A stretch of DNA of 64,000 bases. Origin: SAR116 cluster bacterium AG-447-C21. GTDB lineage: Bacteria; Pseudomonadota; Alphaproteobacteria; Thalassobaculales; Thalassobaculaceae. Positions 20,718 through 31,824 of this stretch are shown one piece after another; position 1 is the first letter of the stretch, and every line of letters starts with the position of its first letter. The notes beneath the pieces were generated by a model. That model was not told the DNA's origin, did not search any database, and was given only the letters and a program-made list of their open reading frames with translations. The stretch spans positions 43,196 to 107,195 of the forward strand of contig QCQB01000005.1 in NCBI GenBank assembly GCA_003212315.1, written 5' to 3'. The translations under genes and the position numbers were made by a program.

Positions 20718-22292
20718 GTGATGATGCATAGTAAATACTGTATAGGCATCAGCTATTTTCTAATGGGCTGGCGTCAAAACATAACGACGGTATTACTGGG
20801 GATGATTGCTGCTACTGCCCTGCCTCCATGGTTCTTTACGCCTGGAATTTTTTCGTTCGCTATTTTAGGCTTCCTTTTAAGTAAAAGCACAGGATTAATT
20901 GAAGCGGCCCGCGTGTCATGGTTCTTTAGTTTTGGTTTTCACTTAATAGGTATCCATTGGATATCGAATGCTTTTTTAGTCGATAGTGATCAGTTCGGGG
21001 TTTTCATTCCCCTTGTTGTTGTTGGGTTACCAGCAGTGCTGGCTCTCTTTCCCGCGGTGATTTTGAGTATTTTTCCTTTAATGCGCAGATCACCATCGTT
21101 AGATATAGTCACCATAGCGATTTTGTGGTCAATTTCCGATTTTGCAAGAGGCAAGCTATTCTCAGGTTTTCCCTGGAACTTGATGTCTTATACGGTATCA
21201 TTTTCAGAAAACTTGAGTCAGATAGCTTCAGTTGTTGGAGCATATGGCCTGAATTTTCTTGTTATTTTTGTTGCCTTAGCTCCATCTATAATTTTGAGAA
21301 AACGATTTTACAGAACAAAATCCTCATTCTTCATTCTTTTTTCTTGTTGTTTTATTCCTTTAGCTATGGGACTTGGTGGCATGCTGAGGTTGCAAAACAG
21401 TAATGAGGAAATTGATCGAAATACAATCATAAGAATTGTTCAAGCGAATATCTTGCAAAGTGAAAAGTGGGATCCTGAGCTAAAGTTTAAAAACATTTCG
21501 AAATATCTGAGATTAAGTAGCTTGCCTATTAGTTCTGAGCTGCCGGAGACATCTGTTATTAAGATTATCATATGGCCCGAAACGGCTATACCTGCTTTTA
21601 TAGAAAACGATCAAAAATTGCGAAGATTAATAATGACTACGATTGACGAGCCATCCATACTTATCACCGGTGGCCCTGCCATTGCCGTTCAAAAACCAAC
21701 TAAGTTACACAATAGCTTTTTCGTTATATCTCAGACAGGCAATATCGACGCCCGCTATGATAAAATTAAACTAGTCCCTTTTGGTGAGTACGTGCCATTC
21801 AAAAAGTGGCTTCCTATCCCTCGATTGGTTGAGAGCTTAGCCGATTTCCAAGTTGGAACTAGCCCTAAATTTATTGATATTCCCTCGATCGGCAAAATAG
21901 CTCCTTTGATTTGTTATGAGATTATCTTTCCTGGAGAGATATTCAATGGGAAAAAAGGAAATAGAGTCAAACTCATTGTTAATCTAACCAACGACGCCTG
22001 GTTTGGAACTGGTGCCGGGCCCAAGCAACACTTAGAAATTGCTAAAATGCGGGCAATCGAGGAAGGTATTCCCTTAATTAGATCTGCTAACACCGGTATA
22101 TCCGGGTTTTATGATGCATACGGCAGAACAATAGGAGAAATAAAACTTAATCAGACTGGCGTCCTGGATAAACACTTGGCCGCACCAACATCATCACCTA
22201 CAATTTATAGTTTATTTGGGGATTGGATTTATTTACTTTTAATCTCTTCTTTTATTATAATCGTCCATTTTAAGAGAAATAGTGCGATTTAA
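20718..22292 (+). CDS. lnt: Apolipoprotein N-acyltransferase
   Basis: [74 protein letters not shown]. Confidence 0.95.
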   Translation: MMMHSKYCIGISYFLMGWRQNITTVLLGMIAATALPPWFFTPGIFSFAILGFLLSKSTGLIEAARVSWFFSFGFHLIGIHWISNAFLVDSDQFGVFIPLVVVGLPAVLALFPAVILSIFPLMRRSPSLDIVTIAILWSISDFARGKLFSGFPWNLMSYTVSFSENLSQIASVVGAYGLNFLVIFVALAPSIILRKRFYRTKSSFFILFSCCFIPLAMGLGGMLRLQNSNEEIDRNTIIRIVQANILQSEKWDPELKFKNISKYLRLSSLPISSELPETSVIKIIIWPETAIPAFIENDQKLRRLIMTTIDEPSILITGGPAIAVQKPTKLHNSFFVISQTGNIDARYDKIKLVPFGEYVPFKKWLPIPRLVESLADFQVGTSPKFIDIPSIGKIAPLICYEIIFPGEIFNGKKGNRVKLIVNLTNDAWFGTGAGPKQHLEIAKMRAIEEGIPLIRSANTGISGFYDAYGRTIGEIKLNQTGVLDKHLAAPTSSPTIYSLFGDWIYLLLISSFIIIVHFKRNSAI

Positions 22293-22380
22293 ATTTACAA
22301 AAAACTTAATTCCTATTGACCTTTTAGGTACTGAACTAATACGAGTATTAGAAAAATATATTACTGAATGGGGAGCACTT

Positions 22381-23550
22381 ATGGCTCAAGAAAATTTCAT
22401 TTTTACAAGTGAGTCGGTCTCTGAAGGGCACCCTGATAAAGTTTGTGATAGAATTTCAGATACGGTAGTCGATTTATATCTTAAGGCAGACAAAAATAGT
22501 AGAATAGCGTGTGAAACGCTATCAACAACAAATAAAATAATTCTGGCTGGAGAAATACGAGGACCTTCCGATATTACCCATGATATAATAACTAAAGCGG
22601 TAAGGGAGGCTGTTCGAGATATTGGTTATGAACAAGATGGTTTCCATTGGAAAAATGCAGAAATCATTATTCTTTTACATGAACAGTCTAGTGATATCGC
22701 ACTTGGTGTAGACCCCGCTGGTAACAAAGATGAGGGGGCAGGCGATCAAGGCATAATGTTTGGTTACGCTTGCCGGGAAACAGAAACACTAATGCCTGCA
22801 CCGATACAGTATTCACACTCTATTCTTCGTGAAATGGCCGACGCACGTAGGTCAGGCAAAATTGTCGGTTTAGGCCCGGATTCCAAAAGTCAAGTTAGCC
22901 TTCGGTACGAAAATGGGAAACCAGTGGGGGCAACTTCGGTGGTAATTTCAACACAACACGACGAAAGCCTAGATCAAATGGAGGTCAGGGAACTAGTGCG
23001 CCCATTCGTTGAACGTGTATTACCAGATGGTTGGATGTGCCCTGAAGACGAATTTTACGTCAACCCAACGGGTCGATTTGTTATTGGCGGTCCTGACGGT
23101 GATGCCGGTCTGACAGGAAGAAAAATCATAGTTGATACCTACGGTGGTGCAGCGCCCCATGGCGGAGGAGCGTTCTCCGGAAAAGATCCTACAAAGGTGG
23201 ATAGATCCGCCGCATATGCCGCGCGGTGGGTGGCAAAGAATGTAGTTGCGGCAAACCTAGCTGACAGGTGCACCATACAACTCTCATATGCTATCGGCGT
23301 AGCTAAGCCACTCTCCATTTACGTAAATACTTATGGAACAGGGAAGGTTTCAGAAGAAAAACTAGGTGATTATTTACACAATATAGTTGATTTATCACCA
23401 AGAGGCATAAGAGAACGATTAGGGCTAAGTCGACCAATATATGCACGAACCGCGGCTTATGGCCATTTTGGCAGGCAACCCGAACCCGATGGCGGATTTT
23501 CTTGGGAAAAACTAGATTTGGTTGCTGAGCTAGAAAATTTCAAAACCTAA
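22381..23550 (+). CDS. metK: S-adenosylmethionine synthetase
   Basis: [61 protein letters not shown]. Start at 22381, preceded by a GGGGAG SD; the longer ORF from 22282 is unlikely. Confidence 0.97.
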   Translation: MAQENFIFTSESVSEGHPDKVCDRISDTVVDLYLKADKNSRIACETLSTTNKIILAGEIRGPSDITHDIITKAVREAVRDIGYEQDGFHWKNAEIIILLHEQSSDIALGVDPAGNKDEGAGDQGIMFGYACRETETLMPAPIQYSHSILREMADARRSGKIVGLGPDSKSQVSLRYENGKPVGATSVVISTQHDESLDQMEVRELVRPFVERVLPDGWMCPEDEFYVNPTGRFVIGGPDGDAGLTGRKIIVDTYGGAAPHGGGAFSGKDPTKVDRSAAYAARWVAKNVVAANLADRCTIQLSYAIGVAKPLSIYVNTYGTGKVSEEKLGDYLHNIVDLSPRGIRERLGLSRPIYARTAAYGHFGRQPEPDGGFSWEKLDLVAELENFKT

Positions 23551-23561
23551 ATATTAATTAA

Positions 23562-24278
23562 TTGAATGAAATACGGTCAAAAGAATTGTCTTTAGAAAAA
23601 TACCCTGTCATTTTCAGAGGACGTCGACGTGGCAGAAAACTGCGCCCTAGTATGGCCAGTCTCCTTGAGAACAACTTACTAGACTTAAAAATTGACTCGT
23701 CTGATAAGACATATATCAAAAATCCGTTTGATCTATTTCCAAAAATGGCAACATCTATTTGGATGGAAATTGGTTTTGGAGGTGGCGAGCATATATCTTG
23801 GCAAGCAGAAAATAATCCGACCGTGGGTTTTATAGGATGTGAGCCTTTTCTAAATGGAATAGCCAGCCTGCTTCGCGATGTCCAAAATAAACAACTCGCT
23901 AATATTAGAATATTGGCCGATGATGCACGACCTTTTTTGGCACGACTACCAGATAAAAGCATCGACCGTTTATTTATTTTATTTCCAGATCCCTGGAGAA
24001 AAAAAAGGCATGAAAATAGGCGAATTATTCAAAAAAACATTTTGGACCAATTTTATAGGTTATTAAAAATTGGCGGGGAATTTCGTGTGGCTACCGATGA
24101 CCCTTTATATCTAAGATGGATCCTTTTGCATTTAAACAATCATCCTGGCTTTGAGTGGCTAGCACGGCGACCTAACGATTGGCGATTACGGCCGACTGAT
24201 TGGCCGCAAACCCGATACGAAAAAAAAGCGCTTGCCGAGGGACGTACGCCAATTTTTCTAAGATACCAAAAGATATAA
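23562..24278 (+). CDS. trmB: tRNA (guanine-N7-)-methyltransferase
   Basis: IWMEIGFGGGEHISWQAENNP, LFPDPWRKKRHENRRI. Confidence 0.93.
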   Translation: MNEIRSKELSLEKYPVIFRGRRRGRKLRPSMASLLENNLLDLKIDSSDKTYIKNPFDLFPKMATSIWMEIGFGGGEHISWQAENNPTVGFIGCEPFLNGIASLLRDVQNKQLANIRILADDARPFLARLPDKSIDRLFILFPDPWRKKRHENRRIIQKNILDQFYRLLKIGGEFRVATDDPLYLRWILLHLNNHPGFEWLARRPNDWRLRPTDWPQTRYEKKALAEGRTPIFLRYQKI

Positions 24279-24330
24279 TTTATTGGGTTTGGTATATTAT
24301 TGTTTTGAGTCGAATTATCTTGTAATCATT

Positions 24331-24395
24331 ACTTCAAGCAGTGTATAAGTAATTGATAGAATTGAAGTGTGTGATGGGCCAAAGGCCCATTTTTT
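24331..24395 (+). ncRNA. rimP leader: two hairpins including a terminator-like stem
   Basis: Stem ACTTCAA(24331-24337)/TTGAAGT(24362-24368), then perfect ATGGGCC-AAA-GGCCCAT (24374-24390) plus TTTTT, about 30 nt before rimP. Resembles the described alphaproteobacterial RimP-leader. Confidence 0.7.
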
Positions 24396-24426
24396 GTTGT
24401 CAGCGTGAGGTTTTAGGCTCCCTATA

Positions 24427-24942
24427 ATGAATAGCGTATTGAGTGAACAAATCGCAGAAATATTAAATCCAACCTTGGACGCGGAAGGTTACGAGTTAGT
24501 TGAAATTAATCTATCGCAACTGGGAAATGGAATTGTGCAGTTAGTTGCTGAGCGATTAGACACAAAGAATATAACAATTGATGATTGTGTAAAAATAACC
24601 AAGTTAGCGGCGGTGAGGCTCGACATAGAAGACATTATAAAACATGCTTACAACTTAGAAGTAACATCTCCGGGTATTGATAGAAAACTAAATAAATTTA
24701 GTCATTTCATGCATTACAAAGGTTTTGATGCCAATATTGAGTTAAGAAGCCCTGTAGATGGGCGGACAAAAATTAAATGCCAATTAGGCGGCGTAAGCGG
24801 CGATGAAACCATCAGGTTTAGAATGATAGAAAACGGTGAACCTAAAAAAGAAGAAGTAATTGTTGATTTTTCGAATATTAGAAGAGCTAAACTGATACTC
24901 ACAGACAAATTAATTAATGCAAGTCAAAACAATCAAATTTAA
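24427..24942 (+). CDS. rimP: Ribosome maturation factor RimP
   Basis: LDAEGYELVEINLSQLG...YNLEVTSPGIDRKLNK; precedes nusA. Confidence 0.94.
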   Translation: MNSVLSEQIAEILNPTLDAEGYELVEINLSQLGNGIVQLVAERLDTKNITIDDCVKITKLAAVRLDIEDIIKHAYNLEVTSPGIDRKLNKFSHFMHYKGFDANIELRSPVDGRTKIKCQLGGVSGDETIRFRMIENGEPKKEEVIVDFSNIRRAKLILTDKLINASQNNQI

Positions 24943-24963
24943 ACTACTGAGGCGAGCAAGAAC

Positions 24964-26520
24964 GTGTCCATTGAAATAGCATCTTTTCCAAAATTAGAAT
25001 TAATACAGGTGGCTGATGTTGTAGCCAGAGAAAAAGGTATTGAACGCGAAGAAGTAATTGAGGCAATGGAACAAGCCATCCAAAAAGCGGGGCGATCAAA
25101 GTACGGCAACGAACACGATATTCAAGCGAGTATCGATAGAACATCTGGAGAGATAAGCCTCGTCAGGCGCACCCAAATTGTTGATGAAATCGAGGACGAA
25201 GTGACGCAAATCACTCTGGACCAAGCACATAAAAAAGACGAAACATTAACACTTGGCGATTACATAATAGACCCACTCCCACCGATAGATTTTGGCAGAA
25301 TCGCGGCCCAAACAGCCAAGCAGGTTATAGTTCAAAAGGTTCGAGAAGCGGAAAGGTCAAGACAGTACGATGAATTCAAGGACCGCGTTGGGGAAATAAT
25401 CAATGGTATTGTAAAACGTGTTGAATTTGGCAATGTCACTTTAGACCTTGGAAGAGCTGAGGCAATCTTGAGGCGGGATGAGCTGTTGCCCAGAGAATCA
25501 TTCAGAAATGGGGATCGGGTCAGGGCGTATATATATGATGTGAGAGAAGAGTCTAGAGGGCCACAAATTTTCGTATCAAGAACCCACCCAGAATTTATGA
25601 AAGGGATGTTCAAACAGGAAGTACCTGAAATTTACGATGGTATAATAGAGATAAAATCGGTGGCTAGAGACCCCGGTAGCCGAGCCAAAATTGGAGTCTT
25701 ATCTTATGATGGAAGCATTGATCCCGTAGGAGCGTGCGTAGGAATGCGCGGCAGTCGAGTGCAAGCCGTAGTTGGTGAATTACAAGGTGAAAAAATAGAC
25801 ATTATTCCTTGGTCAGACGACCCTGCGACATTTGTAGTCAACGCTCTCGCACCTGCTGAAGTTAGTAAAGTCGTGCTCGACGAGGATCAAAAACGAATAG
25901 AAGTGGTGGTTCCCGATGAGCAGCTTAGCCTAGCGATAGGTCGTCGTGGACAGAATGTGAGGCTGGCGTCAATCTTGAGTGGGTGGGATATAGATATCCT
26001 AACCGAAGCCGAAGAGTCAGAAAGAAGGCAAGAAGAATTTAAAACTAGGTCAACCGCTTTTATGGAAGCTTTAGATATAGACGATGTAATAGCACATTTA
26101 TTAGTTGCCGAAGGATTTGCTTCAGTTCAAGAAATCGCACACTCTTCTCTCTCCGATTTAGCTCAAATTGAGGGTTTCGATGAGGCCATTGGTGAAGAGC
26201 TTCAAAGCCGAGCATCTGCTTTTAGTCAAGCAGAGCAAGAGAGTTTTTTAAAAAGGCGTGTTGAATTAGGTGTGACCGACGAGCTAGCTGAAATGGATGG
26301 AATGACACCAAATATGCTCGTCGTTTTGGGAGAAAACCAAATTAAAACAATTGATGACCTAGGTGACTTAGCCAGTGACGAATTGATGGAAATGGTTCCA
26401 GATTCTGGTTTATCTATTGAGGATGCAAATAGCATTATTATGGCTGCTCGCGCGCATTGGTTTGAAGAGCCACAGATCACAGATCCTTCTCCCGAAAGAA
26501 GTATCGATAACGAGGAATGA
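24964..26520 (+). CDS. nusA: Transcription termination/antitermination protein NusA
   Basis: S1/KH motifs: VGACVGMRGSRVQAVVGELQGEKIDIIPW, LAIGRRGQNVRLAS; C-terminal acidic repeats. Confidence 0.97.
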   Translation: MSIEIASFPKLELIQVADVVAREKGIEREEVIEAMEQAIQKAGRSKYGNEHDIQASIDRTSGEISLVRRTQIVDEIEDEVTQITLDQAHKKDETLTLGDYIIDPLPPIDFGRIAAQTAKQVIVQKVREAERSRQYDEFKDRVGEIINGIVKRVEFGNVTLDLGRAEAILRRDELLPRESFRNGDRVRAYIYDVREESRGPQIFVSRTHPEFMKGMFKQEVPEIYDGIIEIKSVARDPGSRAKIGVLSYDGSIDPVGACVGMRGSRVQAVVGELQGEKIDIIPWSDDPATFVVNALAPAEVSKVVLDEDQKRIEVVVPDEQLSLAIGRRGQNVRLASILSGWDIDILTEAEESERRQEEFKTRSTAFMEALDIDDVIAHLLVAEGFASVQEIAHSSLSDLAQIEGFDEAIGEELQSRASAFSQAEQESFLKRRVELGVTDELAEMDGMTPNMLVVLGENQIKTIDDLGDLASDELMEMVPDSGLSIEDANSIIMAARAHWFEEPQITDPSPERSIDNEE

Positions 26521-26523
26521 GGC

Positions 26524-27207
26524 TTGAAACAAAAAAAAGAAATACATCAGTTGGATCAATACCAAAAAAGTAGGATGACCCTTCGTAAATGCATTGTAAC
26601 CGGGCAGTCCCAAGAGCCAGTGAAAATGATACGGTTTGTGCTAGGCCCTTTTGGCGAAGTGGTCCCGGATATAGAGGAAAAACTGCCTGGGAAAGGTATG
26701 TGGGTCACCTCATGTTATGAAACAATATCTAAAACGGTAGAAAAACGATCCTTTGAGAAGTCCACGCACCAAAAGGTTTTAATTTCTAGTGGTTTTCTTG
26801 AAAATATAGAACGAAAGTTGGTTGATCGAGCAGTATCCGCAGTTGGACTCGCCAGACGAGCCGGACTGGTCTTAGCTGGTCACGCAAAGATAGATCGTGC
26901 ACTTCGGGAAGGCAAAGTTTTGTTGAGAATAGAAGCCAAAGATGGTGCCGAAGGTGGCAGGAATAAATTAACCCGACTTGACCCTAATATTCCTATTTTA
27001 GATTGCGTCTATGGGAAAGAACTAGCAAGAGCGTTTGAAAAGCGTGATGCAATCCATCTTGCCATTGCCGTTGATAATAAAAACGGTAATGATGGACTAA
27101 TGGCTAAATTTAAAAAAGATTTTGGTCGTTTGGAGCAGTTTAGGAAAAGTAACAAAAATGTTAAGTTGGAAAATTCGACTTACCAGTGTATTGAGACTAT
27201 CATATAG
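26524..27207 (+). CDS. YlxR (DUF448) domain plus L7Ae-like RNA-binding protein
   Basis: MTLRKCIVTGQSQEPVKMIRFV...LPGKGMWVT; C-terminal AVSAVGLARRAGLVLAGHAKID. Lies between nusA and infB. Confidence 0.9.
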   Translation: MKQKKEIHQLDQYQKSRMTLRKCIVTGQSQEPVKMIRFVLGPFGEVVPDIEEKLPGKGMWVTSCYETISKTVEKRSFEKSTHQKVLISSGFLENIERKLVDRAVSAVGLARRAGLVLAGHAKIDRALREGKVLLRIEAKDGAEGGRNKLTRLDPNIPILDCVYGKELARAFEKRDAIHLAIAVDNKNGNDGLMAKFKKDFGRLEQFRKSNKNVKLENSTYQCIETII

Positions 27208-27236
27208 CTTTTTGATTAGGGACACGTGTTAATCGA

Positions 27237-29879
27237 ATGACGACTGAAGATAAAGATCGAAAAAAGTTAAGCCTCTCACGTGGTGGGACGCTTTCGCTTG
27301 GAAAAACCATTGAAACAAGTCAAGTTAAGCAAAGTTTCTCTCATGGTCGTTCTAAAACAGTTCAGGTTGAGCGCCGGAGGAAGCGTCTTCCGATTGTAAA
27401 TAATGAAAACAAAGATTCGGATAGCGCGGAAGAACTTTCACTTAAGGGTCTGACATCTAAAGAACGGGCGGCTCGGACCCGCGCCTTAAAAGAAGGATTA
27501 CAACAAAAAGATGATACTTTAGAAACTTCTGATGCTTCCCAATCGAGCCCGGTGTCCGAGGAAGAAACTGAAATTAAACTAAATCATGACGTATCTAATG
27601 AACAAGAGGAGACATCGTCCACTCTAACGCCCAAAACAACAGAAACTAAAAGCGAAGAAGAAGAGGTCGACAGGAGAAAGTTAGAGCTTTTAGAAGCCCA
27701 AAGAATAGAAGAAGAAGAGAAACAAATTAAAATAATAGAGGCGGCGCGATTGGCTGAAGAGGAAGAAGCTAGATTAGCAAAAGGAGCTTCACCACGACAG
27801 GCAAATAGATCTAATGATAGAACAGCAGAATTAGAAAAAGACTCAGAAATCGAAATAGATGATAGTTCAACCGAAGCCAAGTCAGGAAAAAAACGAAACG
27901 AATCCAATAAAAAAATTACACCATCAGTAAGTCGAAGAGGTGAACCAAGAAGACGCCACTCGGGAAAATTAACCATATCTCAAGCATTAGACGATACGGA
28001 ACTTGAAAGGGTACGATCATTAGCTTCTGTTAAGAGAGCCAGAGAAAAGGAAAGGAATAGAGCTCGAGAGGAAAGTGGGGAGTCTACCAAGCGTATAAGA
28101 GATGTTACGATACCGGATGCCATAACAGTTCAGGAGTTGGCGAACCGCATGGCGGAAAGAGCGGGAGAGGTTATCAAGAAGTTGATGTCAATGGGCGTGA
28201 TGGCAACGATTAATCAGGTTATAGATGCTGATACAGCAGAACTCGTGACAGCGGAGTTTGGTCATAACGTTAGGCGTGTGTCCGACTCGGATGTTGAAAC
28301 AGGGCTTCAAGTAGAGCAAGAACTTGAAGAAAACACGGAGCCAAGAGCTCCAGTGGTCACCATAATGGGACACGTAGACCACGGGAAAACATCACTCCTA
28401 GATGCGCTTAGAAAAACTGACATCGTCACGGGTGAGGCTGGTGGCATTACTCAACACATAGGAGCATACCAAATTAACTCCCAATCGGGTGAAAAAATAA
28501 CATTCTTGGATACCCCGGGCCATGAAGCTTTCACTGAGATGCGTGCTAGAGGGGCGACAGTCACTGATCTGATAATTCTGGTAGTTTCTGCTGATGACGG
28601 AATAAAACAACAAACAGTCGAAGCTATTCAGCATGCTAAAGCAGCTCAGAGCCCAATTATTATAGCCGTCAACAAGATAGATCTCCCAGAAGCAGATCCT
28701 GGTAAAGTGCAAACAGAACTTTTGCAGCATGAGATAATAGTAGAAGAACTTGGGGGAGAAGTCATGCAAGTTCACGTATCTGCTAAAACGGGAGAGGGAT
28801 TAGAAAAATTACAAGAAGCAATTTTATTACAGTCGGAGATACTAGAACTAAAATCAAATCCAAATAGGACAGCAGCTGGCACAATTGTAGAGTCAAAAGT
28901 CGAACGCGGGAAAGGTAGTGTAGCAACTGTCTTAGTTCAACATGGAACTCTCAAAATTGGGGATATTTTTGTAGCGGGAGCAGAATGGGGACGGGTACGA
29001 GCCCTACTTGACGATCGCGGAAGTCGAATTACAGAATGTGGTCCTAGTTTTCCAGCGGAAGTACTGGGGCTAAATGGTTCTCCAGTTGCTGGGGATGATT
29101 TTGTAGTGGTTGAGCATGAGGCTAGGGCCAGGGAAATTGTTGAGTATAGACAGCGGGAAATCCGACGGAAACAAGCAACCGCCGGCGCAAGAGGTACAGT
29201 GGAACAAATGTTATCAGCAATAGCCGCAGGCCAAGCAGAAGAACTACCTGTGCTAATTAAAACAGATGTGCATGGCTCACTAGAGGCAATCAGAACAAGT
29301 CTTGAACGTATCTCTAATCCAACCGTAACAGTTCGTATTTTACTAGGCGCAGTCGGGGGAATAAGCGAATCTGACATAACTTTAGCTGCTGCATCCAATG
29401 CGATGGTAATAGGATTTAACGTTCGAGCGAACCCTCAAGCGAGGCAGTTGGCTCAAAAAAGTGGAATTGACATTCGATATTACTCAATTATCTACAATGT
29501 TATCGATGATATTAAGGCAGCCCTTACAGGGCTCTTATCACCAGACCTGAAAGAAGAGTTCCTCGGTAACGCAGAAGTCAAAGAGGTCTTCAATATAAGT
29601 AAAGTTGGTAAGATAGCGGGTTGTATGGTTACAGAAGGCAACATCAAGCGTGGAGCTAATGTTCGTTTATTGCGTGATAATGTCGTAATACATGAAGGAT
29701 CCTTAAAAACGTTGAAACGGTTCAAAGATGAAGTCAATGAAATCAAAGAAGGGTCGGAATGTGGAGCTGCTTTTGAAAATTACAACGACTTACAAATTGG
29801 AGACCTGATAGAGTGTTTCGAAATTAAAGAAATAGCCCGAACTCTTGAATCCGTGCAGTCCGATGTTAAAGCGTCATAA
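27237..29879 (+). CDS. infB: Translation initiation factor IF-2
   Basis: [55 protein letters not shown]. Confidence 0.98.
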   Translation: MTTEDKDRKKLSLSRGGTLSLGKTIETSQVKQSFSHGRSKTVQVERRRKRLPIVNNENKDSDSAEELSLKGLTSKERAARTRALKEGLQQKDDTLETSDASQSSPVSEEETEIKLNHDVSNEQEETSSTLTPKTTETKSEEEEVDRRKLELLEAQRIEEEEKQIKIIEAARLAEEEEARLAKGASPRQANRSNDRTAELEKDSEIEIDDSSTEAKSGKKRNESNKKITPSVSRRGEPRRRHSGKLTISQALDDTELERVRSLASVKRAREKERNRAREESGESTKRIRDVTIPDAITVQELANRMAERAGEVIKKLMSMGVMATINQVIDADTAELVTAEFGHNVRRVSDSDVETGLQVEQELEENTEPRAPVVTIMGHVDHGKTSLLDALRKTDIVTGEAGGITQHIGAYQINSQSGEKITFLDTPGHEAFTEMRARGATVTDLIILVVSADDGIKQQTVEAIQHAKAAQSPIIIAVNKIDLPEADPGKVQTELLQHEIIVEELGGEVMQVHVSAKTGEGLEKLQEAILLQSEILELKSNPNRTAAGTIVESKVERGKGSVATVLVQHGTLKIGDIFVAGAEWGRVRALLDDRGSRITECGPSFPAEVLGLNGSPVAGDDFVVVEHEARAREIVEYRQREIRRKQATAGARGTVEQMLSAIAAGQAEELPVLIKTDVHGSLEAIRTSLERISNPTVTVRILLGAVGGISESDITLAAASNAMVIGFNVRANPQARQLAQKSGIDIRYYSIIYNVIDDIKAALTGLLSPDLKEEFLGNAEVKEVFNISKVGKIAGCMVTEGNIKRGANVRLLRDNVVIHEGSLKTLKRFKDEVNEIKEGSECGAAFENYNDLQIGDLIECFEIKEIARTLESVQSDVKAS

Positions 29880-29902
29880 ATTAGTAATTGTTGAAACCAG
29901 GA

Positions 29903-30337
29903 ATGCCGCGTTCTCGATTTAAAAAAAGCAGTGGTGAAGGCACCGGAAGATCTCAGCGGCAATACCGGGTTGGCGAATTAATAAGGAAAACTCTAGTTGA
30001 GGTTTTCGAAAAAGTTGAAGTGAGAGATCCCGATCTTATTAATGTATCGATTACGATATCAGAAGTCTCTGTTAGCCCTGACTTAAAGGCCGCCACTGTT
30101 TACGTAATGCCTTTAGGAGGAAAACAACAAGATAGTGTAATATCAGGATTGAGAAGGGCCTCCTCGTTTTTACGAAGTAAAATAGCGGGGATAATCGAAT
30201 TACGCTCAATCCCACGCTTAGACTTCAAAATTGATACCGCTTTCGATAACTCAAGTAACCTCAATAAAGTTCTCAAAATGGCAGATATATCTCTAAATGA
30301 GCATGATGGGACTATAGGCCCTGATAATGCCTCGTAG
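29903..30337 (+). CDS. rbfA: Ribosome-binding factor A
   Basis: QYRVGELIRKTLVEVFEKVEVRDPDLINVSITISEVSVSPDLKAATVYVMPLGG; likely Met start at 29903. Confidence 0.92.
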   Translation: MPRSRFKKSSGEGTGRSQRQYRVGELIRKTLVEVFEKVEVRDPDLINVSITISEVSVSPDLKAATVYVMPLGGKQQDSVISGLRRASSFLRSKIAGIIELRSIPRLDFKIDTAFDNSSNLNKVLKMADISLNEHDGTIGPDNAS

Positions 30338-31253
30338 GAAAAAGGGGAACCCTGTAAGCGGTTGGGTCATCATAGATAAACCAATTGGAAAAACCTCGGC
30401 TCAAGTGGTCAATGATGTTCGACGTGCATTAAACGCCCAAAAAGCAGGTCACGCTGGGACGTTAGATCCATTGGCATCAGGGGTGCTTCCAATAGCGTTG
30501 GGAGAAGCAACTAAAACAATATCCTTTGCAATGGAATCCCTAAAGGATTATCAGTTTGACATTAGTTGGGGAGAGGAACGCGATACCCAAGACAGCGAGG
30601 GCCGAGTAGTAGCAGAAAGTAATCTACGCCCAACCGAGGAACAAATCATCACCACTTTACCCTCTTTTTTGGGTTATATTGATCAGGTACCTCCTATTTT
30701 CTCTGCTATCAAGATTAATGGTCGCCGATCTTATGATTTAGCGAGAAATCAAGAAAACGTCATACTAGAGCCGCGTAAGGTTTTCGTAGAATCATTCTCA
30801 TTGATAAATATAAAAAACGAGAGCTCTGCAACATTCATGGTTACTAGTGGAAAAGGAACTTATATCAGAGCTTTAGCGCGCGATTTAGCTGCTAAGCTCG
30901 GCACATGCGGGCATATTTCTTCACTTCGAAGGTTAAAAGTTGGTTCTTTTTCCGAAAACGACGCGATTTCTCTGGATTATCTTGAAACATTAGCGCATAG
31001 TCCCGCCAATTTTAATAAGCTATTACCTGTTGAGGTGGCGCTAGACGGCATCCCGGCAATACCTTTATCAGGTGATCAAGCGGATAGGATGAGAAATGGC
31101 CAAAGTGTCCCTTTAGAAAAGGGGGCTTACTGGTGTTGCTCACTTGCTCTCGAAGAAGGTGGTATTTTATATACTAAGTTTTCGGGGTTACCAGTAGCAA
31201 TTGCCAGATTACAGCAGGGTTTTATTTGTCCTATTCGCGTCCTTAACTTTTAA
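30327..31253 (+). CDS. truB: tRNA pseudouridine(55) synthase
   Basis: [24 protein letters not shown]...[25 protein letters not shown]. Confidence 0.96.
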   Translation: MPRRKKGNPVSGWVIIDKPIGKTSAQVVNDVRRALNAQKAGHAGTLDPLASGVLPIALGEATKTISFAMESLKDYQFDISWGEERDTQDSEGRVVAESNLRPTEEQIITTLPSFLGYIDQVPPIFSAIKINGRRSYDLARNQENVILEPRKVFVESFSLINIKNESSATFMVTSGKGTYIRALARDLAAKLGTCGHISSLRRLKVGSFSENDAISLDYLETLAHSPANFNKLLPVEVALDGIPAIPLSGDQADRMRNGQSVPLEKGAYWCCSLALEEGGILYTKFSGLPVAIARLQQGFICPIRVLNF

Positions 31254-31266
31254 TGTAATGGAGCGA

Positions 31267-31539
31267 ATGATGTCGATTACCAATGAAAAAAAAGCTGAAT
31301 TAATTAGGGAATATGGGCAGAAAGAAGGCGATACTGGCTCCCCCGAGGTGCAGGTAGCAATTCTAACGACACGGATACTTAACCTTACTGAGCATCTGAA
31401 AACTCATAAGAAGGACTTCCATTCTCGAAGAGGTCTTTTGATTATGGTTGGTCAACGCCGCCGTCTACTCGATTATCTGCAATCTAGGAATGAGGCTAGG
31501 TACTTAGATTTAATTAGCCGCCTTGGGCTTCGCCGTTAG
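31267..31539 (+). CDS. rpsO: 30S ribosomal protein S15
   Basis: [71 protein letters not shown]. Confidence 0.97.
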   Translation: MMSITNEKKAELIREYGQKEGDTGSPEVQVAILTTRILNLTEHLKTHKKDFHSRRGLLIMVGQRRRLLDYLQSRNEARYLDLISRLGLRR

Positions 31540-31824
31540 AAAACCTACGGCGATAATATTTATTTGATGGATCGATATGCATCGTTGATCAAAAATCTAA
31601 TTTGACCCTTTGTTTAATACATGGCATTCAGTGAATAGTAATAGAGATAGAAACGTAGGGCCCACTAATTGAATTGAACGAATCAAAAGCTAAAGCCTTC
31701 ATACCAAATAGGCTAACAAGTTCCCTGAAGTAATTCTTGAGATAAGTTTTTGTTAGCAAGTTTAGGCGTTATATTTTGATTATCTAGTTTAGGTTGAGGG
31801 CGATCATTTAAGGAATTAAGTAGT

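Noticed and set aside
22282-22380. N-terminal extension of the metK ORF ([33 protein letters not shown])
   Set aside because: MetK proteins begin at [20 protein letters not shown]; a good SD precedes 22381, so the extension is more likely leader sequence.
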